From contig CM038469.1 of NCBI GenBank assembly GCA_021464415.1, positions 59,501,650-59,565,649 of the forward strand: a DNA stretch of 64,000 bases, in the 5' to 3' direction. This DNA comes from Lonicera japonica (lineage: Eukaryota > Streptophyta > Magnoliopsida > Dipsacales > Caprifoliaceae). The position numbers were made by a program, and so were the translations under genes. Below the pieces are notes generated by a model. It was not told the origin of the DNA. It did no database searches and saw nothing but the letters and a program-made list of their open reading frames with translations. Shown in pieces: positions 1 to 12,473 of the stretch (the first letter of the stretch is position 1; the number at the start of each line of letters is the position of its first letter).

Positions 1-1056
1 AGCACTAGAAGAGTGAATGAACTTTACACAATTCCGGACACCCTCAATGGACTCTACAAGCTCCTTCATCCCATCCTTCACAATCAAATTAATTATGTGA
101 CAAGTACACCTCATATGTAGGTGATACCCATCAAGCAAAAGATTATCATGCTTTCGAAACTGCTTCTTCAAATACTCCACCGCCACATCATTGGAACTAG
201 CATTATCCACGGTAATACTAAACACTTTACTTACACCCCACTCATTCAACTTCTCTTCAAGACACCTCCCTATATCATCACCCTTATGAGAAGTAATCTT
301 ACAAAAGTTGACTACTCTCTTATGCAATTTAAACTCCAAATCTATAAAATGGGCCGTTACCACCATGTAATTGATGTTTTGGATAGAGGTCCAAGTATCA
401 GTAATTACACTCACCCTCACATCACCAATTATGCTTTTAATCTTTGCCTTCTCCTCACATAACATATTCCATACCTCATTAGCAACCTTCTTCCTATTAG
501 GAATTATATACCTGGGCTGAAGATCGTGAATAAAATCTTTAAAATCAAGATGGTCAACCACCCTAAAAGGCATCTCTGCCTTGATAATCCACTTCACACA
601 CTTAAAGTCAAGTCTAGTTTGGTCAAAACTAAATCCTAAGCCTCTCATACTCGATTGAGTTAACATTGGTTGGTTTTTATCAACTCCCACACGAAGAGGA
701 GAACCCTCACACCTATGCAAATGATTGAGAAGCCCGGTAGTTCCATTCCTTTTAGAATCCGCCGGTATATGCAATTGACAATAATTACAAACACCAACCG
801 TCCACTCGTTTCCTTCATCATCCTTGTATTTTTGTTTTTTACAATGTTGCCACGCGACACTCCTCTCCGGCCCCTTCTTCCTTTTATTCCCACCAATAGT
901 AGACATTTCCCCTTCATCTCCGGCGCCTTGAGTTTGGTTATCTTGTGATTGGGGTTGATCTTGAAGTGGAGGGCTTTCAAGTTGGTTACCCGAACTTACA
1001 CTCGGTGACGTGTATGTATCGAATCCACTATTACTAGCGGATTGGCTATCCATCAT
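1..1056 (-). CDS. hAT-superfamily transposase, N-terminal 352 codons (runs off left edge)
   Basis: Read on the minus strand from ATG-ATG at 1056, this frame stays open to base 1, so the C-terminal part lies outside the window. The product begins with a Ser/Gln-rich leader (MMDSQSASNSGFD). A BED-type zinc finger follows at about residues 60-125, with VAWQHC, VCNYCQLH and the typical GTTGLLNHLHRC. The catalytic-core start TDTWTSIQN follows at about residue 219, and CTCHIINLIVKDGM lies near the edge. This order matches plant hAT transposases of the RICESLEEPER/DAYSLEEPER type, usually about 650-700 residues. hAT transposases bind subterminal repeats and move the element by cut and paste, leaving 8-bp target duplications. 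No stop or frameshift was found in the visible part, so this copy may be young; whether it is active cannot be judged because the dimerisation domain is not visible. Confidence 0.9.
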   Translation of the reverse strand, partial: MMDSQSASNSGFDTYTSPSVSSGNQLESPPLQDQPQSQDNQTQGAGDEGEMSTIGGNKRKKGPERSVAWQHCKKQKYKDDEGNEWTVGVCNYCQLHIPADSKRNGTTGLLNHLHRCEGSPLRVGVDKNQPMLTQSSMRGLGFSFDQTRLDFKCVKWIIKAEMPFRVVDHLDFKDFIHDLQPRYIIPNRKKVANEVWNMLCEEKAKIKSIIGDVRVSVITDTWTSIQNINYMVVTAHFIDLEFKLHKRVVNFCKITSHKGDDIGRCLEEKLNEWGVSKVFSITVDNASSNDVAVEYLKKQFRKHDNLLLDGYHLHMRCTCHIINLIVKDGMKELVESIEGVRNCVKFIHSSSA

Positions 1057-2355
1057 AGAAAAGGAAAATAAGTGTTAGAATCTATGTGTAGATTACAATT
1101 ATATAATACTAGATTAGTAGATTACAATATTACATTACTAATTTACTAGTATTATACATTTATACATATTAGATTACTATCCATACCAGATTCATAGATT
1201 GTGGATTACTAGTTGAAGGCTTGAAGCCCACAAAAGATTATAAAAAAAAAAGGAAAGAAAAAATAGCCATAACCATTAAGTACTTAAGTAGTACTCTAAT
1301 AGTATAATATAGTACATTAGTACTAATAAAAAAGAAAAAGAAATTAGGAGAAAACTGAAATTTAACTTAATTAAAAACTAAAATTAACTTATTAAGTATC
1401 AACTTCAACTATCAAGTTATCAACTACCAAATAATTAACCAAAGTATCAATTATCGACTTATCAATTATCAACTATCAACTATCAAGTAGCATCTCTAAA
1501 TTCAAAGTTCAAACATCTAAGAATCAATTATCAATTATCAAGTATTAAGTTATCAAGTATCTTAAGCTCAACTATCAAGTATCTAAATTTTCTCTAAAAT
1601 TAGGAATAGCAAATTAGCAACTACCATATATTAAAGAACAATAAAATGATAAATCATCTATAAAATTAAGGCTAACTAATTAAATCATTTATTAGCCTGT
1701 TTGGGGTTAGGGCTAAAATATATACAATTTCAATGTGTTTGAAGTATGAACTATGAAGTTAGGGCTAGATCTTAAGGTGGAGAAGTATGAGCAAGCACAA
1801 AATCAAAGTAGCCAAATAAAAAAAATAAACTTCATACGAAAAAGGGGATTTCGAATTTTAGGGCTAGATCTTACGGTGGAGATGTGGAGACTGTAGTGCG
1901 TGTTGGACTGCCGCTGAGTGACTGCCGATTGGTGGTGCTGTTGTGGTGGGAGAGAGCGGAGGAGAGAACCGAGCAGAGGAGGGAGACTAGGAGAGAGCGG
2001 AGTGTGGAGGCCGAAGGGGAGAGCGGAGAAGAGACTGAGAGCGTATGAGAGATTGAGAGAATATAGATTGTGTATTTGTGTTAAAGTGAGACAGTGAACA
2101 CATTACACATTTACACGTGAGCTGAAGCTGCTGAAGCCTGAAGGAATGAAACTTTTCTTTTTTAAAAAAAAAAAAAAAAATTCGGTTCGGTTCGGTTTTA
2201 CCGAACCTTCTACCCGATATACCGTTTTCTACCGTTTAATTTTCGGTAACCGAAATTCGGTTACCATTAAAAATCGGTTCGGTTCGGTATTTTTTACGCA
2301 GCGGTTCGATTTTTTCGGTTCGTTTTCGGTTTTTCGGTAAAAAATGCCAGCCCTA
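1..2355 (-). mobile_element. hAT transposon, transposase-proximal end (partial)
   Basis: Upstream of the transposase start, positions 2170-2340 carry many alternating copies of CGGTTCGG and ACCGAA, typical of hAT subterminal repeats bound by transposase. The element appears to end at 2355, where the minus strand begins TAGGGCTGGCA, a standard hAT terminal motif. The adjoining ATTACAAC at 2356-2363 would be the 8-bp target duplication, but its partner lies beyond the left edge. Bases 1057-2160 are an AT-rich leader with many short ATCAACTATCAAGT-like repeats at 1390-1570 and a purine-rich (GAGA) stretch at 1930-2060, presumably promoter and 5' UTR of the transposase. Confidence 0.75.
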
Positions 2356-3439
2356 ATTACAACACATTCTCACATCTGTCAGTTTGCCAAAAAAAAGCTT
2401 ATTTAAATATATACGTCTATACAATCTAATAATTTTACAAAAAATGAGTATCACAGAACCATCGAATACTTGTTTACAAAAAAAAAAGAAATAGAGCACG
2501 TTTAAATACTTCTTTACAAACCCCACTTTTAAAACTCCAATTACAAATAGAGCATTAAAATAAGTAAACCTTAAAAAAAAGCAACTGGGTAGATTTATTT
2601 TTTATTTGCAACCTAAAAAACATAACAATTGATAACTGTATTCGGCCATACATAATCGAGTAGGAGTGAATAAGCACAGTTATTCATAGCCGAGCATACA
2701 TTATTGACTTATACAAATGAAGAATATTTGCTCGATTCATAATGGCCGAACTTTGTGCAACTAATTCGGTTGGATTTCGGCCGATCAAGGAGATGATTTG
2801 GCTTGATTCGCAAATCTGAACCAATCCTTCTCTTATTACACTCAGTTATTTTAGGTCGAGCAACATACCTTCACGCTTAGTGGATTATCACCGAGCAAGG
2901 TTGACTGGAAGTCTTGTTGGACTTAGCTTATTTGCACCAGGTCCTTTGCTATTTAATCAATTACGTTAAGCCAAGCATAGTTTCATATTAATTTTCGGAG
3001 TTTGTTAATGGCGGAGAAGTGTTAATAGGAAACGGAGCTTAAATAGTGATATAAGTGAACTCGATAGTTACTTTACACCTGTGATTATATGATGAGTATT
3101 TTGATAATAGCTATTATTGTTATAGGTTAGAGTAAAGGAGAATAAATAGGGGAAAAGAAAATACAAGGAATTGATGAAGAAGAAGAAGAAAAAAAGGGAA
3201 ATAACATGTATATTAGGTTATTATTATTATTATGATGATGATGATGATGAATTATTATTAATTAAAGGACGGGTGCTACTTGAATATTGGGAGTGGAATG
3301 AAGAAAAGTAATATACTAAAGGAGTGTTTTAGAGAGGAGAGTATTATAGAGAAATTTGGAAGGTGGCAATAGCGTCGCTTAATAAAATTAAACAATCAAA
3401 ATACTTATAAATGACTCAAGTGTTTCTTATGCTCACTTA
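2356..3439. other. intergenic, no gene seen
   Basis: AT-rich single-copy-looking sequence on both strands. It contains only a short TTA/TGA microsatellite at about 3220-3250. No ORF with family resemblance was found. Confidence 0.6.
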
Positions 3440-3789
3440 GGTGGGGTTTATTTCCTCGTCTAAATTTAAATGTTGAATTTAAAAATAAAAAAACTATTTT
3501 AAAGTTTAAAAACTTATTTGTTTTTTTCATGAATGTCACATTTAAATATATATTATTTGTTTGAACATATTACAATTGAATGCTCAATTAATGTTATTTG
3601 GATTACAACAATGACTATCTAAGTAAAATGGTAAAAGATATATTTTATCTTTTCAAAAATTAAATGTTCAAACTTTAAAAAGAATGGAACCTTTAAATTT
3701 CCAAGAGTTAAAATAAGTGATCATATTTGAATATTAAAACCTACCAAATAAATTTTAGACCTCTGAAATCTAAATAAACAAACAACCCC
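3440..3789. mobile_element. Tourist/PIF-Harbinger-like MITE
   Basis: A 350-bp AT-rich element bounded by TTA (3437-3439 and 3790-3792), the target duplication expected for PIF/Harbinger. The ends are imperfect inverted repeats: GGTGGGGTTTATTT on the left, and GGGGTTGTTTGTTTATTT on the reverse strand of the right end. Both are followed by a TCTAAAatTTA-like inner motif. No coding capacity. The poor match of the outermost bases is the main doubt. Confidence 0.5.
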
Positions 3790-3792
3790 TTA

Positions 3793-4518
3793 AGCATATT
3801 GAGGTATAGCATGATGCACGTGATTTTAGGTGTGTGGGAATTTAAAATTTAAATGTGTTATTTTTTATTTGATTTGTTTGTATGCGATTTTAAAATTTTG
3901 AAACCTTGCAATATTTTATAATTCTAGCCAACTTGAATAAAATTATGTATTTTTTTTTCTCCTTCAATTTCACCAATCAACATTTTTTCTCCCAATCAAA
4001 TATACAATAAATAAGAAGATTGACTTAAAATCAACTTTTACTACTTTTTATATTTAAAAGATGAATTAGAAAATCACGAAATCAAAAGTTTTTAAAACAT
4101 TTGATTTTATCAATTCATATGATTTATAAATCTCGCTAAGAGAACGCATTCTAAGACTATTACGAGGCAAATATGGTTCAGTTTTTGGGACTTCAGCATG
4201 CTAAATAAGGTGTGGATTAAAGCATCGTGTTATATCTTAGCTTATAGAATATAAATTCATGTTATTATCATTCAATTAAATACCATTTAATGTACTTATT
4301 TTGTATTTTATTTTAAAAATCTACTTATAACATGAAGGATTATTAAATATCATTCATTATAGCACTCATAGTTTAAGTTGGATAATGATCAAAGCATCGT
4401 GTATTACCGTTTAAAACATGACATGCAATCCCCATAATGTATGCGCATGAGGGTGATGCTATATTTTTACGGGGTGTTTTTTTTCATGTACCTTTTTACT
4501 CAGTGTAACGATTGACAC
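3793..4518. other. intergenic, no gene seen
   Basis: AT-rich sequence without recognisable coding exons or clean repeat ends. Confidence 0.5.
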
Positions 4519-4860
4519 TTCCGTAAAGATGGCAATAAAACTTAATCCGGCGGATTTTTTACCCGATCCAACCCGAATAAAGCAGGTTCGAGGCGGGTTT
4601 TTTTAGAAATCGGAGCGGATTTTGGTTTAAATATAAAAACCAAGTGCAAGTTTGCACAAAAATAACCCATTTAACTCGCCCTGCCTTAAATATAGTATTT
4701 TTTTAAAAATAGCTTTATAATATATTACAATTACTACGGGCGCGGGGCGAGTTCAAATTTTAAAAAATAAAATTTGCACCGGGTCGGAATTTAATCGGCT
4801 GAGTTCATATACGGGTTGGGTTTAGTGATTCAGCGAAAACAACGCGAGTTATTACACCCA
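4519..4860. repeat. degenerate hAT-like non-autonomous element
   Basis: The segment starts with GATGGCAATAAAA followed by CGG/CCCGA-rich motifs (GGCGGATT, ACCCGATCCAACCCG, GGCGGGTT) and ends with the opposite polarity (GGGTCGG, ACGGGTTGGGTTTAG). That arrangement is usual for hAT-derived elements. A related core (TTTTAAAAAATAAAA followed by TGCACC) occurs again at about 28095-28135. No clear 8-bp target duplication was seen, so the limits are approximate. Confidence 0.45.
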
Positions 4861-5829
4861 AGTGCAGGTGGTCGGTCAAGTAATAAATACTCAATAAGTT
4901 TGAGATCGGTCAACGGGGAGGAGGATAGTTATTTGAATTATGAAGTGTCTTTCAAAAGGAGGATGAGAAAATAAAGGAAAAGATGATAGACTTGGGTAAT
5001 AAGAAAGGAATTTGAAACTAAATTAAAATTACTAATTAACTAAATGAAAACTAAAGGTGAATATAATCAGAAAGTGCAAAAGTAAAAGAAATCCACAAGC
5101 GCAAGTTATCTACCTAAAAGGTATCATAAATGTATTAAGGGAGCATGCAATTAAAGTAAAAATAAATAAATTAATTAAAACATCGCATTAATTAAACAAA
5201 TTAGAATATTAAATGAACTTAAAATAATGAGAAACAAACGTTAGGGGTATCGTAGTTAAAGAGTACGAAACTAGTTTAATCGGATAATCTAAATCAAAGT
5301 TTAAACAAGATTTTTCTCTAAGATTTAGCTCCTTCAACCATCCAATTATATTACTACTACAAGTAAATAATAGCCCATGCGTGACAAAGACTATATAGAC
5401 TTGCTTTGAGCAATAAAATTTAACAGTGAAACTTTTTGACTTTGAAAAAGTGTAATTTAGAACCTAGTATTGCTAGTGCGTGATAAAAACAATTTAAGCT
5501 AATTAAATTTCTGAAAAATCAGAAACTTAACACTCTTATAAGGTTTGAATAGGTTTAAACGCGATTCAAAGCAAATCCGTCTTAAAAAGAATGCCGAAAG
5601 TCAAAACTAGCATTTTTTCGGCACTTACGTGAATGAATACTAAAACAGCGCCAAATCATCCAATTCACTTAAGAAACTAATCCAACTAATTAGAGGATAA
5701 AGACCGTTCTCAAATCAGTCATGTTATGATTTTGATGCAAAAATTCGTGAAGTGACGTTTTACGGTTTTTAATAAAATGAATTTTTTAGCTAACTTGTAG
5801 AAACATGTTCTTAACATATGCAAAGATAA
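4861..5829. other. intergenic, no gene seen
   Basis: AT-rich, no ORF with resemblance to known proteins and no clear repeat limits. Confidence 0.5.
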
Positions 5830-5837
5830 CAAAATAC

Positions 5838-6478
5838 TAGGGGTATCCATCCAATCCGATCCGGTCATTTTAAACCATACGCATCCGATCCGATGCGATG
5901 TCGGTTTTAGGTTTTAGCATTCAATCCAATTCAATACATTTTACAAATCCAATCAAATCTAATCTAATTAAATGTTGGATTGGATCAGTTTCGATCCGAT
6001 CCGATTAGAAGTTTAAAATAAGATATATAAAATTCTTGAAATGTTCAATTTTAATGTAAAACAAGACAAAAACTACTTGTAAATTAAATAAAATCCATTA
6101 CAAATAAAGTTCAAGTGTTCAGCCAAATAGCTTCAAGTTAAAATGTCTATTGTCTAACAAAAAATACATAATTAAACTAAGTGACGAATCTTACATGATT
6201 AAGCTAAATATTAAATAACAAACTAAAATTAGATGATTTCAATGTGATCCCTTGTATATATTAGATTATGCCACAAATGAGGGAGAAACATATGACAATT
6301 CTAATAATTAATTGGATTGGATTAGATCGGTTCCTATAATACCTCAAACCGGAACCGATCCAATTTTTTTCGATTTTCAAATTTTGCATCCGATCAAATC
6401 CAATCATCCATAAAATTCAGAAAAAATGGATTGGATTGGATCGGTTCCTCAGTTTGGATTGGATTCTGAACACTCATA
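5838..6478. mobile_element. non-autonomous hAT element with 8-bp target duplication
   Basis: A 641-bp element flanked by exact copies of CAAAATAC (5830-5837 and 6479-6486). The left end is TAGGGGTATCC and the reverse strand of the right end is TATGAGTGTTC, an imperfect hAT terminal pair. The subterminal regions are rich in GATCCGATCC / GGATTGGAT tracts of opposite polarity. The interior is AT-rich with no transposase ORF, so movement would depend on a transposase supplied from elsewhere. Confidence 0.8.
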
Positions 6479-6486
6479 CAAAATAC

Positions 6487-8600
6487 TCATACATTTAGTA
6501 GGTGTTTTATAACCAATGAAAAAATCATATTCAAATATAAATTGGATTACATTCAAGGGTTAATTACGCATCTCTCATTACGGATCCCTAACAAATGATT
6601 TAGCTAGTTATAATCGAATTAAATAAGAAAATAAGTTAAAAATTATAAAAAATAGTATAAAAATACCTAATAATGTAGAAAATCATATTTGAAAACTTTT
6701 GGTTTTAGAATTTCGCAATTCCGATTTAAAATGAATATTTTACGACTAAAACAGTAGACAAACTCAAAACCGATAAAAACTAAAGAAATTCGACTAAAAC
6801 CCTAAAAATTCTGAAAAATCAAATTACTAATGATGAATAATGAATCACACATGAATAGCACGAAAAAAAGATAAACTATTTGAATATAAAGCGATAATCA
6901 AGCACTAATCGATGAAAAACTGAAAAACCGACAAAATAGACCTATAAACCCTAGAACTAGCCCCTAAAATGTGGGTTTAAGGTTGATTCCAGAATATATA
7001 TAATCTAAAATAACTAATCTATGAATAGAAAAGCAAACGAACAATTAAAAGTAATTAAATCGAAAGAAAATAAAAAACTATGGTTTTACCAGGATAAAGA
7101 ACATCAATTGAAATCGAAACTTGATATAACGATGAATTGAATCTTGATTATACCAATATTGAAACCTCAATATATCATAAATAAACTAAACTAACAATTA
7201 TTTTAAGAAATTGAAATAAAAACACTAAAGTTCGATTGTTAGACGCAGCGAAAAAGTTTTCAAGAAAGTTACAGTACTCTCGGCCTCTCTGTAAATTGTC
7301 TCATACCTTAAATTATAAGATATATTATCTTTTATAGTGTATACAAGTGTCTAAGATTGTGAGTTGAATAATCATTGAAGAAATGGGTTGAAACGGGTAA
7401 AAAATAACAAAACGGGCTGAAATTATGTGTAGGGATCGATCCCAATTTTTTTTTTCTTCTGCCTATTTTTTTTACTCATAACTTTTTACTCCGAACTCTG
7501 ATTCATGCAAGATTTTCGCCCACGTGTAGCTAATTCATAGCTCCACAACTTATATTTATGGAGTTTTTTTTCAAATTCTGCACGAATAAATATCAAGATT
7601 GGTTAGAACATAGGCGTTACCCACGGTGGATCTCTTCTTTAACCGAAAATTTTCCAAATTAATTCAAATGACTTTTCTTTGCTTAGGATTTCTCTATTGA
7701 CTTCTCTTAGTCTCTTCCATCTTCCTCCTTCATGCTTAAGCTTGATATTTACTTCCGATTCACTTCTTGAACTCCATTTAGTTCTGAATTTGACAAAAAA
7801 TGACTAATTTTGGGAGATTTTGTTTCTGCATTTATTCTTATTCATTTTTAACCTGTAAAAAGGCTAAAATGCACTAAAAACAAACACACTATCATATTTC
7901 ATGATTAAAACTTATTTCTTAACAATTTAGGATAATTATAATCAAGTTCATGCATATTAAATCATTTAAATACGTATAAAAATGCAATATTTTGGCTTAA
8001 TCATTCGGGTTTAGCCAAACCCGCCCCAATCTAGATCCGTTGCAATCCTTACACTTCCAATGAGCTTTCACCCACCATGGCTCTAGGCAATTTCCTATAA
8101 ACTCCCGTACACTACCATGTCTCGTTCAAATATTGACCAAGATCACTCTCTAAGGTCATCTCCAATGGTATTTTTCATAAAATCATTTATATCATACGTG
8201 TCATGGTGCTTTTGATATATTTCTATATCTATTTGACAATATAATTGTATAGATAAAAAAATCTTAAATAAAGTTTTTTTAATGATGCATTTTTATCTTA
8301 CTTGGCATTTATTTAAGAATGAGAGATAATTAGTAAGTTTCTTATATCGAATGAGGATGTTTCATGTCATATTGAAAATTTCTAACACCATTTATACATA
8401 TAGAAATATTTATAGAAAGTTACTATATAATTCATTTTCCACCTCACATAAAAATAGTTATAAAAATAACTATTGAAGTACTTTTTTTTCTTTTTCTATT
8501 TTTTAATATAGCAATTTGCTTGGATAGAAATGACCATTAGAAATGGCCTAATACCAAATTATCACAGCTCCCCGTGCTATACCCAATCCAGTCATGGTTG
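6487..8600. other. intergenic, no gene seen
   Basis: AT-rich non-coding sequence. No exon series, repeat array or transposon terminus could be delimited with confidence. Confidence 0.5.
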
Positions 8601-8609
8601 GACGAGCCT

Positions 8610-9560
8610 AAGGCCTTGTTCACTTGACACTTAATTTGCCACTTAAATCTGAAAACTTAAAATTTTCAGGTTTAAGTTGTTGTCAAAGTTGTTCACTAAC
8701 TAAAAAAATTAAGTGGCCACTTAATTTTTCATCCAAAATTTTAAATGGCAAAGTTGTCACTTAAATCTGAAACTTAATTTTAAAGGGTGCAAAAAGTCTA
8801 CTTTGCCTTATCTCTTTTCTCAAAATTACACATAACTTTACCCTCACTCATTTCTCAAAAGTCCACGCCGCTCTCCACCTCCATCGCCGTTCTTCACCCT
8901 CCGGTAAGATCTATCTCTCTCTTTCACACACACACTCACACAGACGCAAGACAGATCGCTCTCTCTCTCTCTCTCTCTCTCTTTTTCACACACACACGCA
9001 CACACTCACACAGATCGCTCCATTGTTGGGTTTTAAGCTGAAAATGTTCACCATTTCCAAATTGATTGTTTGCCGTAGATTGATTGCCTTTGTTGATTGT
9101 TCTATTTTTATTTTGGGTGTTGAGTAAAATGAGGATAAATAGCAATGAGGGTCACATTCCCTCACCTTGACAAAACAAAAATATAACCCAATACCCCATA
9201 ATTTAGAAAATTCAGCAGTGATTATAGACCTTTACAGAGGAAAGAGAAGGGTGAGAAGATGGAAGAAAGAAAAATAAAATAGATGAAGGATTAGTTTATT
9301 GAGAGAGAGAGTATTCTTGTAGTTTGACGTATATTATAGGAAATGATCAAAATGTACTCACTCAATTAATAAGGGCAAAATTGTCATAATTTTTTTTTCA
9401 ATTTTCAGATGTGTTATATTCAAACAAACAATATTTGTTCAGATACAATTTTTAGAAGTAAACAAATGGCTTTTTCAATTTTCAATTTTTTTACTAAACG
9501 CCACCTAACTCTAGCGACAACAGGCAATGAAACATGTCAAACGGTATCGAATATAAGTGT
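8610..9560. repeat. MITE-like AT-rich repeat with CA and CT microsatellites
   Basis: The segment begins GGCCTTGTTCACTTG, with internal direct repeats of CACTTAAATCTGAAAACTTAA-like sequence (8638-8665 and 8757-8780). It also contains CACACA tracts (about 8925-8945 and 8986-9012) around a (CT)n run at 8958-8982. GGCCTTGTTC-type starts are common in plant MITEs, but I could not find a matching right end. The short ORFs here are low-complexity by-products of the microsatellites. An (AAAT)n run lies just beyond, at 9672-9700. Confidence 0.35.
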
Positions 9561-9739
9561 TGACACATTCTTAAACCTATTAAGAACTTTATGTCAACAG
9601 CAAAATTTGGTATACGTCTTAAATAAAAAAAAGATTGAAACTCTGAATAATCAGTTTGATTTTCTTGGATTATAAATAAATAAATAAATAAATAAATAAA
9701 AAGTTGGGGGGATTAATGGTAAAATGGCCCATTTCTCGT

Positions 9740-12473
9740 TTCTCTCATCTTATTCATTCTGTCCTTTTCCCGATTCTCTGTCTTTTGCTTCTTCTCATCT
9801 CGATTTCTTAAGGGAGAACCCGAAGAGTATAAGGTTAATAAGGTGATTCATTCTAAATCTTCCCTTATCAATCCTCTAGTTATTAATACCATTTCCAAGC
9901 CCTAAGACTCCCACTCTCGTTGATCTGCGATTTCCTCAGGTATATTTATGTGTATATATATAAAGTATTTGTGTAGATCTCTCATCTCATCTCTTTGTGA
10001 ATGTAAAGGCTGTACTTTCTTAGAATTTCACGTGATTTTGTCGATTTCATTATCAAATTTACATAGATCATAGGAAGATTTCATGCAAATCAGTTTCAGA
10101 ATTGTATGGATTGTAGATAGTTTGTTCTATTTGTCGGTTGGAAAAATCGATGAATGTAACTTACGTAAGAGCATAGACAAGTTTAAAAAATGCATACTAT
10201 ATTTTACAAATTTTTGAGTTATAATATTGAAAAATGAAAGCAAGCACAAGTCTTAAGATTTTTATTATTACCATTATTATTATTTTTTCTGACTTTGCAT
10301 TGGGTTGAAAATTTTCTTTTGACTGAACTTTTGAAACTAATAATTTTTATGAAATGAAATGAAAGAAGAGGAGAGGTAAAGAAAACAATGGAGCCTTAAT
10401 ATTCAAGGTTAAAGTTGTTACAAATGGTTGCAATATTTTGTGCCTTCTTGCCCGGCGATGCCTCAAGTGAAAAAGGAATTACCCCTTCCTTCTCAAATTA
10501 CAAATGTGGACTCTTAATTTGGGGCGAAGGGAGTGAGTGATTACTAATAATTAGGTAGCCACATGAAACATTCCGGGTAATTATTATTTAGGTGCTAAAT
10601 TTTTTATAGAATAAATACTTTGACAAGAAGTTACAAATGTGCCAACACCTACTGCCACTATTAATTTTTGGAGTAAATTGATAAGATTGTAAAAGTGTTA
10701 GGGCAAACCCATGCATACAGGGAATATAGAAAGCAAAAAGAGAAATCGAAAGAAGGAACTACTGTGGATGGCTCCCTCTAGCAAAAGAAAACTATAAAAG
10801 GCCATAAAAGAGAAGCAATTACCAGATATGCACCCCAAAACAGCTAACTATCAAGGCACAGCAAGAATATAAGTTTACAGATGATGATCCTCAGAAGGTC
10901 CTCCAAAAAACTGACAAAAGAAAAATGAATAGAAAATGAATAAATCCCTGTGGTTCCGCAAATCTACAGGTGCTCAAAAAGTTATGTTTGATCTTGTGAG
11001 CTGATTACCTTCCTCTCTTTAAAGCATCTTATATTTCTATCTCCAAATGGTCTACACGATGCCTAAATGAGTCATCTTCCATTTCACATACCAACCAATA
11101 GGAACCGTTCCCAAGACTGAACCTTCATCCACTGAATTCCACAAAGTGTGAAAAAAAAGGGCGTCCCAAAGGCTACTAGGCACTTGCAATAAGGAAGTAA
11201 GTGTGCCACTGAATCCTCTCTCTTTTTTGCAAGATAACAACGATTCACTAAAATATTACCCTTCCTTTGCAGATTTTGATGGTCAAAATGGCACCTTTCA
11301 CTGCTATAGAACAGAAAAAAGCCTTCCTCCATAGCCAATCTCCATTACAATTGTTCAAAATTACTATTTTGAAGAGGCTACTTTATTATTATTTTGTACC
11401 AACTTAACTTGGCTTGTGGGACGATAAACTTCCATCTAATATTATGGTATTTGGATGACTCATCTCACCGTTTGAAAAGAAAGTCTTGCTTATATTTCTC
11501 TAACATCTTCCTTACGGATCCCTGCAAAGGATGGGCAAATATTAAGTAGGAAAACTAGAGAGGGTGCTCGCTCTCAAGGTCTACCTTCCATCTTTCAACA
11601 GATAAGTTCTCTTCCACTCAGACAAACTTTCCTTAAACCTCTGGACAAGCGGATTCCCCACTTATTTGGAGCCCAAATAGAAGCAGGACAGGTTCCAACC
11701 GCACACCCCAAAACCTATACTCATTACAACTAAACTAAAATACATATATAAAGAATTTTGTATGTGAGTCATGCTTCCATGTTGAGTTTTACTGCAGGTG
11801 CTCCGTTTGTTGCAGGTGCTCCGTTTGTTACACATGCGATTCCTACCCTAGTACCTCGTGTTCCGTTCATTGCACTTGTGCAATTCCTAACACTAGTACC
11901 TCACTTATGTAGTGATTCAAGGAATTGCACTGGGAAATTTATCTATCTATTACATGTATTAAATGAGAGGATCTCTTGTGGTATGTACTTGAAATTATAA
12001 AATTACCCTTTCCTAATTTACAAAAATAAACGATACTTTTAACAAGATTGAACCTGTACCAACTCTGTCACTTAAGCACTTGAGCAAACACGATCACATT
12101 GCCTCGATATTTTAAAAGCGGTTATAGTTTATTAACGAAGTATGTTTCTTAAATTTATCTGTTTGTTAGAATGCTCGTGCAAGAAACAACAACTATTTGA
12201 TAGTTAATTTCGCAGTCATCGATACCAATTTTTTTGGCTGAAGATTATGTTCCATAGAGTTATGAAATTAGTGATACTTATGTTAATTATTTACGGAAAA
12301 CCTATTGCGTATTGTTTGATCTTGATGCGACACTATGTTCTTTGACAAGCACTAATTTTAGCTCCCGTTAGAATTTTTTATTGAAATTAGGAAATAGATC
12401 ACTTAAAAATTGATGTCATTTCTATTTGTTTTACTTGGCAGGTTAGTTACAAAAAGTTTTACAGATCAACAAA
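9740..12473 (+). other. 5' UTR and leader intron of the E2 gene
   Basis: A pyrimidine-rich leader (about 9740-9939) ends in a good donor, CTCAG|GTATAT. A matching acceptor, TACTTGGCAG, lies at 12432-12441, 32 bases before the ATG. This implies a non-coding first exon and a leader intron of 9940-12441 (about 2.5 kb). Long 5' UTR introns are common in plant ubiquitin-pathway genes and often raise expression. The transcription start is not resolved. Confidence 0.6.
11040..11690 (-). pseudogene. LINE (L1-type) reverse-transcriptase remnant in leader intron
   Basis: On the minus strand, about 11660-11560 reads as the end of a plant LINE reverse transcriptase (GNPLVQRFKESLSEWKRTYL, then a broken KDGR-stop). 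About 11338-11052 reads as the zf-RVT zinc-binding region (NLQRKGNILVNRCYLAKKRED, then SVAHLLPYCKC). The frame then shifts to continue as SSLWDALFF, ending near GWYVKWK. One zinc-ligand Cys appears replaced by Ala (CYLA instead of CYLC). Stops and a frameshift make it a dead fragment. It lies antisense to the host gene. Confidence 0.75.

Noticed and set aside
4519..4860. Complete hAT element
   Set aside because: Subterminal motifs are present but no matching termini or 8-bp duplication could be found, so it is listed only as a degenerate repeat.
8787..9145. Overlapping short frames on both strands
   Set aside because: They follow CA and CT microsatellites and show no protein-like composition outside them.
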